Part shown: positions 18,404 through 25,439 of the stretch, piece by piece
Position numbering within the stretch: position 1 is the stretch's first letter
Layout: every line of letters starts with the position of its first letter
NCBI GenBank assembly: GCA_013391385.1
Contig: JACBFI010000020.1
Coordinates: 1 to 63,360 of the forward strand
Reading direction: 5' to 3'
Source of the DNA: Sediminibacterium sp. Gen4
GTDB lineage: Bacteria; Bacteroidota; Bacteroidia; Chitinophagales; Chitinophagaceae
DNA: 63,360 nt
Notes under the pieces: model-generated
The model's database searches: none
What the model saw: only the letters and a program-made list of their open reading frames with translations
What the model was told of the DNA's origin: nothing
Made by a program: the position numbers and the translations under genes

Positions 18404-18856
18404 ATGCCCAACAAATTCTCCCTTCCCAAATTGAAACTAATCGTCGAAAACCCATTTCCCCACACAGATCGAATTTCAGTTCGTACCAATCAGGATGCAG
18501 TTGACATTTTTAGAGAAATTTGGGAACCAGGTACTCTTGAATTATACGAATCCGTTTATGTTATCTTTCTCAACAAATCCATGAGGGTTTTGGGTTTCAT
18601 AAGACAATCTTTCGGCTCAATTGATGGATGCGTATTTGATGCTAGACTTATTCTTGCAACAGCACTACTTTCAGCCTCTACTGGGATCATCGTTGCTCAC
18701 AACCATCCCTCAGCCAATACACAACCCTCTATGAGTGATGAAACTGTTACCAGAAAACTAAAAGAAGCTTGCGAACTTCTTAATATAAAATTCCTTGATC
18801 ACATCATTTTAACCGCTAACTCCTACTATTCTTTTAAAGATGAGGGCAATACATAG
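18404..18856 (+). CDS. RadC-like JAB domain protein
   Basis: 150 residues starting MPNKFS at 18404; an upstream ATG at 18341 would add 21 residues that do not fit the family. The JAMM metal motif is complete: HNH, seven residues, S, two residues, D (VAHNHPSANTQPSMSDE, about residues 98-114). RadC/YeeS-type proteins are frequent on plasmids and genomic islands; the JAB fold is a metal hydrolase or DNA-associated module, but its true substrate is not settled. The protein lacks the helix-hairpin-helix start of chromosomal RadC, as usual for plasmid versions. Confidence 0.88.
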   Translation: MPNKFSLPKLKLIVENPFPHTDRISVRTNQDAVDIFREIWEPGTLELYESVYVIFLNKSMRVLGFIRQSFGSIDGCVFDARLILATALLSASTGIIVAHNHPSANTQPSMSDETVTRKLKEACELLNIKFLDHIILTANSYYSFKDEGNT

Positions 18857-19084
18857 CCCTTTTTTTGCTCTGCCCCACCCACCCGTTTTTAATGGTGCTA
18901 CTGCGTAGCGACATATTACCCTAACCCTATCTTTTTTTCTTGCACAACAGGGAAACAAAAGACTTTTTGTTGTTTTTTTATTACTGTTTTTTTTACTTTT
19001 TTTAATAAAATATTTTCCTTTTTATTTTGCTGAAACCCAGTATTGACGTATATTGTAGCATATTTACATTATTTAATTATTCAA

Positions 19085-19107
19085 GTGAGGCACACTTAAA
19101 ACAGCAG
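19085..19107 (+). promoter_or_regulatory. Conserved leader motif, copy 1
   Basis: GTGAGGCACACTTA followed by AAACAGCAG, ending 7 bp before the start at 19115. The same 23 bases with one change occur at 20701-20723, again directly before a start codon. It is probably a shared 5' leader, operator or ribosome-binding region for two small genes. Confidence 0.65.
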
Positions 19108-19114
19108 AAAATCT

Positions 19115-19381
19115 ATGGCTACATTATCCTTCCCCAATGGGTTTGAATCTTGGCACGAATCTCACTTTAAATTTGTAGAAATCATCATCCGATCCCTCGA
19201 TACCGAAGGATCTTACCCACATCATATTCATAGTACCAAGGGTACCGGTGGACTCTACGAACTCACTCACGACCTAACCAATCAGTTTGAACAACTTAAC
19301 ACCGGCAGAGAATGGAACGGTGAATTTTTCGATGAAGTAGAAGCCTTCGCTAACAATTTCTTTCAACAACAACCCGTCTAA
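19115..19381 (+). CDS. Hypothetical protein, 88 residues
   Basis: A soluble acidic protein with His and aromatic residues (YPHHIHSTKGTGGLYELTHDLTNQFE). It fits the short proteins often found in Bacteroidota plasmid accessory regions, of unknown function. Its leader shares the GTGAGGCACACTT motif with the gene at 20733. Its stop is 4 bp before the first motif of array B, so it is the last gene of the A-B cassette. Confidence 0.65.
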   Translation: MATLSFPNGFESWHESHFKFVEIIIRSLDTEGSYPHHIHSTKGTGGLYELTHDLTNQFEQLNTGREWNGEFFDEVEAFANNFFQQQPV

Positions 19382-19383
19382 TC

Positions 19384-19505
19384 AGTCGTACAATTTCAGC
19401 GACCGCCGGCGTGATCATCCGGAGCTCGATCCTCATTTGGTCGAACATTTCACGCAGGTAGCCAGCTGATCATGCGAGATCCTGGTTTAATTCAGTCGTA
19501 TCATT
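19384..19505. repeat. Array B: three TCGWA motifs at 55-bp spacing, palindrome-rich
   Basis: TCGTA at 19386, TCGAA at 19441 and TCGTA at 19496 are 55 bp apart. The fillings hold CGCCGGCG, TGATCA twice, TCCGGA, GAGCTC and CAGCTG. The array separates two + strand genes (stop 19381, start 19528). Motif bases differ from array A but the geometry is the same. Confidence 0.88.
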
Positions 19506-19527
19506 TTACCACTTTAATTCATAAATC

Positions 19528-19965
19528 ATGAAAACAACTAAGGAACTTATCCAAGAATTGAGACAAAATGGTAGATGTATCGTAGATGCATCCACTCGAA
19601 ATTACAGAACAGAAATGTTCTATTACAACGACCAACAAATCGTTGTAACCACCAACAAAACCAACGGTCATTTTCAGATCTTCTTTACTCCCAATGATAA
19701 TCTTACAAAAACAGAAAATGACTGTTTCTACCATGGTGTAACAGCTAATCAGCCAAAGCTTGAAGCAGTCGATATCGACCAGTTTATTGAACAAATCATT
19801 AACGGTCCTACCGGGCTGGCTGTTATGGAGCAAAGAGAATTTTTGGTCCACCACAAACCTGATCGGATCGTAACAGCTGCATTCGTTATTCGCTGTCTCG
19901 CCAATCCCCTTTGTAATGGCAGTGCCGAAGTATTACAGGCGATCATGAACAAAAGAAAAGCATAG
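19528..19965 (+). CDS. Hypothetical protein, 145 residues
   Basis: Soluble, alpha/beta, no signal peptide. It begins MKTTKELIQELRQNGRCIVD and has two Cys near its end. No family recognised. First gene after array B; the next gene starts 2 bp after its stop, so the genes at 19528 and 19968 are one operon. Confidence 0.65.
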   Translation: MKTTKELIQELRQNGRCIVDASTRNYRTEMFYYNDQQIVVTTNKTNGHFQIFFTPNDNLTKTENDCFYHGVTANQPKLEAVDIDQFIEQIINGPTGLAVMEQREFLVHHKPDRIVTAAFVIRCLANPLCNGSAEVLQAIMNKRKA

Positions 19966-19967
19966 CT

Positions 19968-20459
19968 ATGGCAAAATATACTCCAGAGAAATTGACTGCA
20001 CTCAGGCGACTCCGAGCGGCCAGACGTATGCATAGGCGATTCCCTCTAATGGCTTTTCTCTTTATGAAAGAAAAATATCCTGAGTATTCCTATAATGACT
20101 TCATAGAGGATATCACACCGAAACGAAAACGCTATTACAAATCTTATCGGTATATAAAAAAATGCCCTTTGCGAAAATACGGGCGCTTTACAGCAATGGA
20201 TAATCTAATCCAACAATACCGTCAAACAGGTGACCCAGCCGCTTTGCTAAAAGCTGAGAAGATCCGTAAAGTAATGACCAAGCCTTATCGCATTCTCGTT
20301 TCTATCAAAGGACAAGCCACAGAGTTCTATCTATCAGAGTACATTCCTTACCATATCGTACAGGATCTTACCATTGCCATCAAAAAAACCAATACAATGG
20401 AAATGGCTGAACAACTCATTAACGATATTAGATCTCGCTATAATGGCTTTGGTGCCTAA
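19968..20459 (+). CDS. Hypothetical basic protein, 163 residues
   Basis: A strongly basic protein: the first 30 residues are Arg-rich (ALRRLRAARRMHRRF) and a second basic cluster lies near 50-70. This suggests nucleic-acid binding. No catalytic motif or known domain is recognised. Co-transcribed with the gene before it. Confidence 0.65.
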   Translation: MAKYTPEKLTALRRLRAARRMHRRFPLMAFLFMKEKYPEYSYNDFIEDITPKRKRYYKSYRYIKKCPLRKYGRFTAMDNLIQQYRQTGDPAALLKAEKIRKVMTKPYRILVSIKGQATEFYLSEYIPYHIVQDLTIAIKKTNTMEMAEQLINDIRSRYNGFGA

Positions 20460-20491
20460 CTTTTTCGTAACTTTAAAACACAATTTCAATC

Positions 20492-20683
20492 ATGGAAAAC
20501 AACAATCTCCAACATCCCCAAAACTTCAAACCCAGTCACGAAGATCTAAATCGTGTAGCGACTTTACTCTCTGCATTCTTCAGTCCAAAAAATGCACTGC
20601 ATGACCCCGAGACCGGAGAATTATTGGCTCGTGGTAAGAGGCAGGATGATAATGCACAACCAATCGAATCTGACAACAATTAA
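20492..20683 (+). CDS. Hypothetical protein, 63 residues
   Basis: A short polar protein with a helical centre and a disordered acidic end. No family recognised. Spacing of 32 bp on both sides and same strand as its neighbours support a real gene in the small-gene operon. Confidence 0.55.
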   Translation: MENNNLQHPQNFKPSHEDLNRVATLLSAFFSPKNALHDPETGELLARGKRQDDNAQPIESDNN

Positions 20684-20700
20684 GCGTTAATAATCAAAAA

Positions 20701-20723
20701 GTGAGGCACACTTACAACAGCAG
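20701..20723 (+). promoter_or_regulatory. Conserved leader motif, copy 2
   Basis: GTGAGGCACACTTA followed by CAACAGCAG, 9 bp before the start at 20733. It differs from the copy at 19085-19107 by one base, and a TTAATNATCAA-like stretch precedes both. Confidence 0.65.
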
Positions 20724-20732
20724 CATCCGTCT

Positions 20733-21314
20733 ATGAAATCAGTATCTATTTCCTCCAAACATTGGAGAAACTTTGATCTCGAACTACAAGTCAAATTCCT
20801 TATTACTCAGTTCAGAAAAGCAAACTTAGAGATCACAGCATTACCATCTCCCGAATTACTCGTTACACTGCGCAGCCTTAATTGTGCTACTCTTGAGGTT
20901 TTAGAAATACTTAGTACAGCTACAGTATATAGAATCAAACCAACAGGATACACATATCTCGTTTACAAAGACGGTCAAACATTTACATTCTCCTCTTATC
21001 AAGTCTATATTTCCCTATACCCTGAATTAAGAAAAAGTGCAACAATCCTTGAATCCAAAGATCCTGTCTACACCATCGATTTCAACAGTTATATTCCAAT
21101 GATCACAAGGCATAAGCCACCTCGATTCTTAGGGTCGATTAATAAACAATCCATTCACCTCGATACAGGTCCAGAATGGAAAATAGATATCACTGATATT
21201 AACTGGCTCGATGGTCATGAGAACCTCTCTGCGACTCAATATGCATCACTGATGAAGAAAACCGTGTTATTTGTTCTTGGTAATACCAATATTCTCGACG
21301 AACAGATGAATTAA
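20733..21314 (+). CDS. Hypothetical protein, 193 residues
   Basis: Soluble, mostly beta by eye, no signal peptide and no membrane segment. No family recognised. It shares its leader motif with the gene at 19115, so the two are probably expressed together. It ends in a 4-bp convergent overlap with the - strand gene at 21311. Confidence 0.6.
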   Translation: MKSVSISSKHWRNFDLELQVKFLITQFRKANLEITALPSPELLVTLRSLNCATLEVLEILSTATVYRIKPTGYTYLVYKDGQTFTFSSYQVYISLYPELRKSATILESKDPVYTIDFNSYIPMITRHKPPRFLGSINKQSIHLDTGPEWKIDITDINWLDGHENLSATQYASLMKKTVLFVLGNTNILDEQMN

Positions 21315-21592
21315 ACGTCCATTCTATCTAAGTAAGATGATAAAGCAGCAATGATCCTTTCAAGGGCATAGGCATTGTTTCCTGTGCCCTCAATCAGCTT
21401 CCAGTTCGGTCGCCGGTGCTTTAAACCCTTGCCTCGGAATAATGGTCGATTGTTCTGTAACACAATTGACCGGTCACGACCCTTTACACAGATACGCTCT
21501 ACCTGATCAGAACGGTAAATGACCTCTGCCGTCAATCGGTAATACCGATTGTCAACATATACACTGAATACCCAACTTTCCATGCTTTTCAT
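21311..21592 (-). CDS. Hypothetical protein, 93 residues
   Basis: The only - strand gene in the 16-23 kb accessory run. The product is basic, with a beta-rich N-terminus (SWVFSVYVDNRYYRLTAEVIYR) and a helical end. No family recognised. It lies between two + genes with good spacing upstream (91 bp to the SRAP start on the other strand), so it has room for its own promoter. Confidence 0.55.
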   Translation of the reverse strand: MKSMESWVFSVYVDNRYYRLTAEVIYRSDQVERICVKGRDRSIVLQNNRPLFRGKGLKHRRPNWKLIEGTGNNAYALERIIAALSSYLDRMDV

Positions 21593-21683
21593 GGTGCTTT
21601 ATGCCGGTTTCCCAGCTGCTACAAGAGACTAAAATATTTAGTATTTTGAATTATCACTAATTTCATCCTAAATAATACCCCTT

Positions 21684-22442
21684 ATGTGCTATTATAACGG
21701 GATCAGGGTATCCAAAGCCGAATACATCCGGCTTAAAGAGATTGAGAAAGAATTAAGCCATTTAAACTCCCTCAGGAAGCTTGCAAGCGGCTTTGACTTC
21801 TCCGACTGGCCAATCATCAAACCTGCCAATAATGGCCAGGATTTTACCGTACAGGATGCACATTGGGAGTTCATCCCGGCATGGATAAAAAACAGCTCAG
21901 AACTGGCCATTACCCGTAAAAAATTCACTACCCTCAATGCTACTGCAGAAAAACTTCTGGAAAGCAAAATGTATCGTAATTCAGCCTTAAATCGTCGATG
22001 CCTTGTTTTGTCTTCCGGATTTTTTGAATGGAGACATTTCAGACCTGATAACGCAAAAAAAGATTTGACATATCCATACTTCATAGATATTCCCGCACAC
22101 CCCGTTTTCTTCATGGCCGGGATATGGCAACCATGGACTGATCAAGACACCGGAGAAACCTTTGATACCTTTGCCATCGTCACAACCAAAGCCAATGACC
22201 TTATGGAACAAGTCCATAATACCAAGAAGCGGATGCCAACCATTCTCCCTGATCATCTTGCATGGGAATGGATACAACCCAAACTATCAGAAGAGCAAAT
22301 CCTATCGATAGCATCTTATCAGTATTGTTCTGAAGAGATGACGGCTCATACCATTAGTAAGGATTTTCGAGAACAGTTCAAACTCATGGAGAAAGACCCT
22401 ACCGATGAGTATGAATACGACGAACTTCCGCCTTTGTTATAG
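21684..22442 (+). CDS. SOS response-associated peptidase (SRAP/YedK-HMCES)
   Basis: 252 residues. The catalytic Cys2 is at the mature N-terminus (MCYYN), which fixes the start; other family features are CLVLSSGFFEWRH near 107-119 with the glutamate that acts at the DNA adduct, and VHNTKKRMPTIL near 177-188 with the conserved His. SRAP proteins form a covalent link with abasic sites in single-stranded DNA and so shield it. On a conjugative plasmid this would protect the single strand during or after transfer. Its promoter must lie in the 91-bp gap with the divergent gene at 21592. Confidence 0.93.
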   Translation: MCYYNGIRVSKAEYIRLKEIEKELSHLNSLRKLASGFDFSDWPIIKPANNGQDFTVQDAHWEFIPAWIKNSSELAITRKKFTTLNATAEKLLESKMYRNSALNRRCLVLSSGFFEWRHFRPDNAKKDLTYPYFIDIPAHPVFFMAGIWQPWTDQDTGETFDTFAIVTTKANDLMEQVHNTKKRMPTILPDHLAWEWIQPKLSEEQILSIASYQYCSEEMTAHTISKDFREQFKLMEKDPTDEYEYDELPPLL

Positions 22443-22514
22443 TGATTTAATAAAAATTATTTAGTATATTATATATGTACACCCTTTTATGATCAAGGCA
22501 ATCAAGATTAATTA

Positions 22515-22985
22515 ATGAGTATCGAAAATCCAACAGTTCAGGAACTTTTAACCATAGCGAAGCAAGAAAACGAGGAATTAAAAAAACAGTATGTTTTAGA
22601 TTTCGGGCAATTCCCAAATTCAACAGCTCGAGATATCTCCCAGGATACTGGTGTTAACGTAATCGGTGCCCGTCTTATTCTAAACCCATTTGGCATTGCC
22701 CATGTTTTGAAATACCATTCACACAAAAAAGAAAAAGAACGTGGCCAAATCCCTGTAGTCGATCAGGATTTTGACCTTGTAACTACAATTGTTCGTGAAC
22801 ACGATAGTTATCAAATTGCATCTCCTAACCAACGGGGAGAACCAGGCATCTATTTCTACAAAACAATCAATAAAGTTCTTTATACTGTTTGTATGACATA
22901 TACTGATAAAAAAGACCGATACACTAAAGAACGAACAGACAAAAAATTAACGTTGTCAACTATGTACAAAAAAAATAGCCAGTAA
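22515..22985 (+). CDS. Possible PBECR-type nuclease-like protein
   Basis: 156 residues. The stretch FGIAHVLKYHSHKKEKERG, then DFDLVTTIVREHD, YFYKTINKVLYTVCMTY and the end LTLSTMYKKN recall the barnase/EndoU/colicin/RelE-like (PBECR) nucleases of phages and plasmids: a His near the start of the fold and a Thr-x-Tyr end. The match is by eye and no catalytic set is proven. No immunity gene is evident. Its stop codon lies within the hairpin of the terminator at 22976, and the - strand structured RNA copies end against it. Confidence 0.5.
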   Translation: MSIENPTVQELLTIAKQENEELKKQYVLDFGQFPNSTARDISQDTGVNVIGARLILNPFGIAHVLKYHSHKKEKERGQIPVVDQDFDLVTTIVREHDSYQIASPNQRGEPGIYFYKTINKVLYTVCMTYTDKKDRYTKERTDKKLTLSTMYKKNSQ

Positions 22986-23004
22986 TTAACTGGCTAAAAT
23001 TTTT
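22976..23004. terminator. Bidirectional terminator hairpin
   Basis: TAGCCAGT / ACTGGCTA with a 5-base loop. On the + strand it is followed by AAAATTTTT and ends the gene at 22515; on the - strand it is followed by eight T, so it would also stop transcripts coming from the right. Confidence 0.8.
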
Positions 23005-23005
23005 A

Positions 23006-23062
23006 AAAGCAGATGGGAAACTTGATAACCCTTTCGGGCCGTAGCTCAAAACGTCCGATGGA
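23006..23062 (-). ncRNA. Partial omega-RNA-like 3' module
   Basis: Read on the - strand, CGGACGTTTTGAGC (complement of about 23043-23056) is followed by GCCCGAAAGGGTTATCAAG (complement of 23020-23038) and TTTCCC. The first phrase and the GCCC-AAAG-GGG hairpin match the 3' end of the full element at 23222-23370. The two hairpins and the TCGTGGAGC core are absent here, so this is a fragment or a diverged copy. The sequence after it runs antisense into the 3' end of the PBECR-like gene. Confidence 0.55.
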
Positions 23063-23221
23063 AACCCATCCCCGTTCATCCGCAAGTCAAAAGTAAAAAC
23101 TTTCTGCAAAAAAATAAAAACATTTAACAATTTTTCGTCCAGAGAGGGGAATCTTACTGAAAACCAAGCTAATACAAATGAAATAGCCGGTATATAACCG
23201 GCATTTATTTTAATTGCAAAA
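23063..23221. other. Non-coding spacer with a second hairpin
   Basis: No gene. A hairpin GCCGGT / ACCGGC at 23186-23202 lies in the same relative place after the full element as the terminator hairpin lies after the partial copy, so the two copies look like a tandem duplication including the terminator. Confidence 0.5.
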
Positions 23222-23370
23222 GGGAAACATCAACCCCTTTGGGCACCGCTCTAAACGTCCGGTTACTTGCTCTTTTCAAGCTAATCGTTTCAACGCTTAC
23301 TTTTTGAGCAGTTTATTAAATACTGCTAATTATTTCAGCTCCACGACTGTTATCGATAAGTACTATCGAT
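23222..23370 (-). ncRNA. Omega-RNA-like element without tnpB, copy 1 (full)
   Basis: Read on the - strand: hairpin A (ATCGATA/TATCGAT, 23352-23370), core TCGTGGAGCTGAAA (23333-23346), hairpin B (AGCAGT/ACTGCT, 23307-23327), core AAAGTAAGCGTTGAAACGA (about 23283-23303), then CGGACGTTTAGAGC and a GCCC-AAAG-GGG 3' hairpin. The same order is found at the 3' end of tnpB (37256-37419) and at 61120-61245. Hairpin B has a different sequence in each copy but always pairs, which is evidence for a structured RNA. TnpB proteins use such RNA from their 3' end as guide scaffold; here no tnpB is attached. Confidence 0.72.
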
Positions 23371-23443
23371 TTTGTCAACAATTGTAGAACAAAAATAATA
23401 CTAATTAAGATAATACCGATCAGGAAAATAGTAAGAGTCTCTT

Positions 23444-23562
23444 AGTCGACCGATTTCGTACCGGCCAGCTGCTGCAGCTGATGACGCCGGTGATTTCTGG
23501 TCGTACAAATTTCCTGGTCCCGGGATCTGCAGTAGCAAGATCTTCGCCTTTTTAGTCGAATC
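23444..23562. repeat. Array C: three TCGWM motifs at 55-bp spacing, palindrome-rich
   Basis: TCGAC at 23446, TCGTA at 23501 and TCGAA at 23556, 55 bp apart. Fillings contain GTCGAC, CAGCTG twice, CTGCAG twice, CCCGGG and AAGATCTT. The third motif lies within the last codons of the HEPN gene (its final Gly-Phe-Asp), so the array is flush with that gene. Confidence 0.9.
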
Positions 23563-24403
23563 CTTTACCACTATTATTACTACCCCTTACCCAGTCCTTA
23601 ACTATTTGATTCACCCTTTCTACCTTACTGAAGACAGCATCAAGATCTTTAAAATTCACCGCATAATCTGTACCATATCGGCTTTCAATATATGCCCTTT
23701 GAAGAAGCTTAAAGAGCCGCTTCTCTGTTTCATTATTCCGAGGAAAAATCTCATGAATTTCTCCCAATATGAAACCTGCATATCGAATTAGCCTTTCAAT
23801 ACTGTGCGTACAACAATAATATCCCATTCCTATCTTAAGGACGCCCGACAAAACATGTTCCATTGCCTGGTGCAACATAAACATCGAAAATTTGTACTGC
23901 TTGCGGATCTTAAATAACTCAGCTCCAGCCATAAATTCCTGGTATTTATTACAAGCATCCCAATAGTGCTGTTCCTTAACTGATTTATCCGATTTTTTCA
24001 ACCCAATTGGTCCTAAACAAATGGTTTCAACTTTATAGATAGGATCTATTGAATATATCAAATGCGCGAATCCGTGACCCTCCAATATCCATTGCTCGAA
24101 TGTTTGTGTCTCCAACACAAGACACGTAGTACTTGCAACCGATTCACACTGTTGTTCAATTCGTTCCTGAATTTTGACAAGTGTAGTATCAGGATCTTGT
24201 CTTAATAATACAAAAAGAAAATATGATAAATCTGTTTGCGATTGATAAATATTATTTCGAAAAATTGACTCAATAATCCTGTTCTTACGAACTACTCCAA
24301 GTACATAAATCAAATCTGGGTTCGCAACCTCTTTTACAATGGTAATTAGTCGATTTTCTAAGTCCTCATTTTTGGATGAAAATGTACAATTCGATGATAT
24401 CAT
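23552..24403 (-). CDS. HEPN domain protein
   Basis: 283 residues. The C-terminal half (about 150-270) has the HEPN helical pattern: FSMFMLHQAMEHVLSGVLKI, then a helix with a His-containing turn, then YIESRYGTDYAV near the end. The N-terminal half looks like a nucleotidyltransferase-like fold that lacks the GS...DxD site. Fusions of this type are common in Bacteroidota; HEPN proteins may be RNases or accessory factors, and the arginine motif needed for RNase action is not clear here. It overlaps the upstream gene by 4 bp (ATGA). Confidence 0.72.
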   Translation of the reverse strand: MISSNCTFSSKNEDLENRLITIVKEVANPDLIYVLGVVRKNRIIESIFRNNIYQSQTDLSYFLFVLLRQDPDTTLVKIQERIEQQCESVASTTCLVLETQTFEQWILEGHGFAHLIYSIDPIYKVETICLGPIGLKKSDKSVKEQHYWDACNKYQEFMAGAELFKIRKQYKFSMFMLHQAMEHVLSGVLKIGMGYYCCTHSIERLIRYAGFILGEIHEIFPRNNETEKRLFKLLQRAYIESRYGTDYAVNFKDLDAVFSKVERVNQIVKDWVRGSNNSGKGFD

Positions 24404-25275
24404 ATATTTTCCCTTTTAAATGTAGTTCGCACATAAATTAAATGACACCCTTCTATCACTTTTCGTAACTGTTCTGATATCGTAAATGTCTCCAAGTATA
24501 TCCCGGATTCAGTTAGACTCTTTTTACTAAGCGCTCCATTCATTATATAATCCAAGATCTCTTTCCAATCTTCCTTTACTCGTATAGACTTAAATAAAGC
24601 CAATGCTTTGTAAGGGTCGCGAAACTCTTTCGTAGATAAACTGCGAGGAAAATAATCCCAAGACATTAACTGATCATAATTAGCACAGTAGAGGGAATAA
24701 TTTGTCAAATCAGGATTCTTGTATTTCCTACTTAAAGCCGCCTTTTCCATTATATTATCATCGGTAACTATATTATATACTGATTCAAACAAACTATCAA
24801 GACTTTCAAAAAAATTAAGAAGATCATTAGGTGTCGACATTTCCCATATTCCCATTGCCTCAGCTGCTCTAATTGCTGAGGTTAAGTATTCCAAAGCTTT
24901 AGGAAGTGTTATTGAATCAAAGAACTCCTGGATATTCTTATAATCTTTTGGCAAATCCTTATCTTCTATTCTTGTTAGTTGAATAATCGAAGAGGTTTTC
25001 ATCAACTTTTTTTTCCTTAACAACCAAGCAGCGTCAATCAATTTCTCAAGATCGTCGTGTGTAGCAACATGCATCGGTGCATCATTATCATCCATCCATA
25101 TAGCATCATACAACATGTCTTTTAAACAGGTTCTTATCTGCGGTAAATCATACCGATCAAAAAACTGATCAATTACTTTATGCGGATTATTCATTTCCGC
25201 AATAGTCAATCTGAATGGTTTATAATGCCAATCAGGATAGTCGGCCATTATCTTCTCTTTGAATAGTGGATTCAT
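24400..25275 (-). CDS. Hypothetical protein coupled to the HEPN gene
   Basis: 291 residues, helical, soluble, no signal peptide. No recognised domain. Because its stop overlaps the HEPN start by 4 bp the two are likely partners, for example a regulator or antitoxin-like partner of the HEPN protein; the sequence itself does not show this. Upstream (25340-25370) lies a direct repeat that could be an operator. Confidence 0.65.
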   Translation of the reverse strand: MNPLFKEKIMADYPDWHYKPFRLTIAEMNNPHKVIDQFFDRYDLPQIRTCLKDMLYDAIWMDDNDAPMHVATHDDLEKLIDAAWLLRKKKLMKTSSIIQLTRIEDKDLPKDYKNIQEFFDSITLPKALEYLTSAIRAAEAMGIWEMSTPNDLLNFFESLDSLFESVYNIVTDDNIMEKAALSRKYKNPDLTNYSLYCANYDQLMSWDYFPRSLSTKEFRDPYKALALFKSIRVKEDWKEILDYIMNGALSKKSLTESGIYLETFTISEQLRKVIEGCHLIYVRTTFKRENI

Positions 25276-25339
25276 AATATTTGATTTTTTGTTTCATGCC
25301 GAATATTCCCTGAAACCTCGTTTATCACCAACACATAAT

Positions 25340-25370
25340 GTGAATTCGGTAGCAACGATTGTGAATTCGG
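25340..25370. promoter_or_regulatory. Direct repeat, possible operator
   Basis: GTGAATTCGG occurs twice 21 bp apart (25341 and 25361 approximately), two helical turns, between topB's terminator and the start of the 24400-25275 gene. Two-turn spacing suggests cooperative protein binding. Confidence 0.45.
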
Positions 25371-25373
25371 GCA

Positions 25374-25400
25374 TAAAAAAGGCTGCGACGAATCGCAGCC
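25374..25400 (-). terminator. Terminator of topB
   Basis: On the - strand GGCTGCGA / TCGCAGCC with a TTCG loop is followed by TTTTTTA, 40 bp after the topB stop. Confidence 0.93.
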
Positions 25401-25439
25401 TACCCTTATGAAACAATGAAAACCAGAACAAACTCTTGC

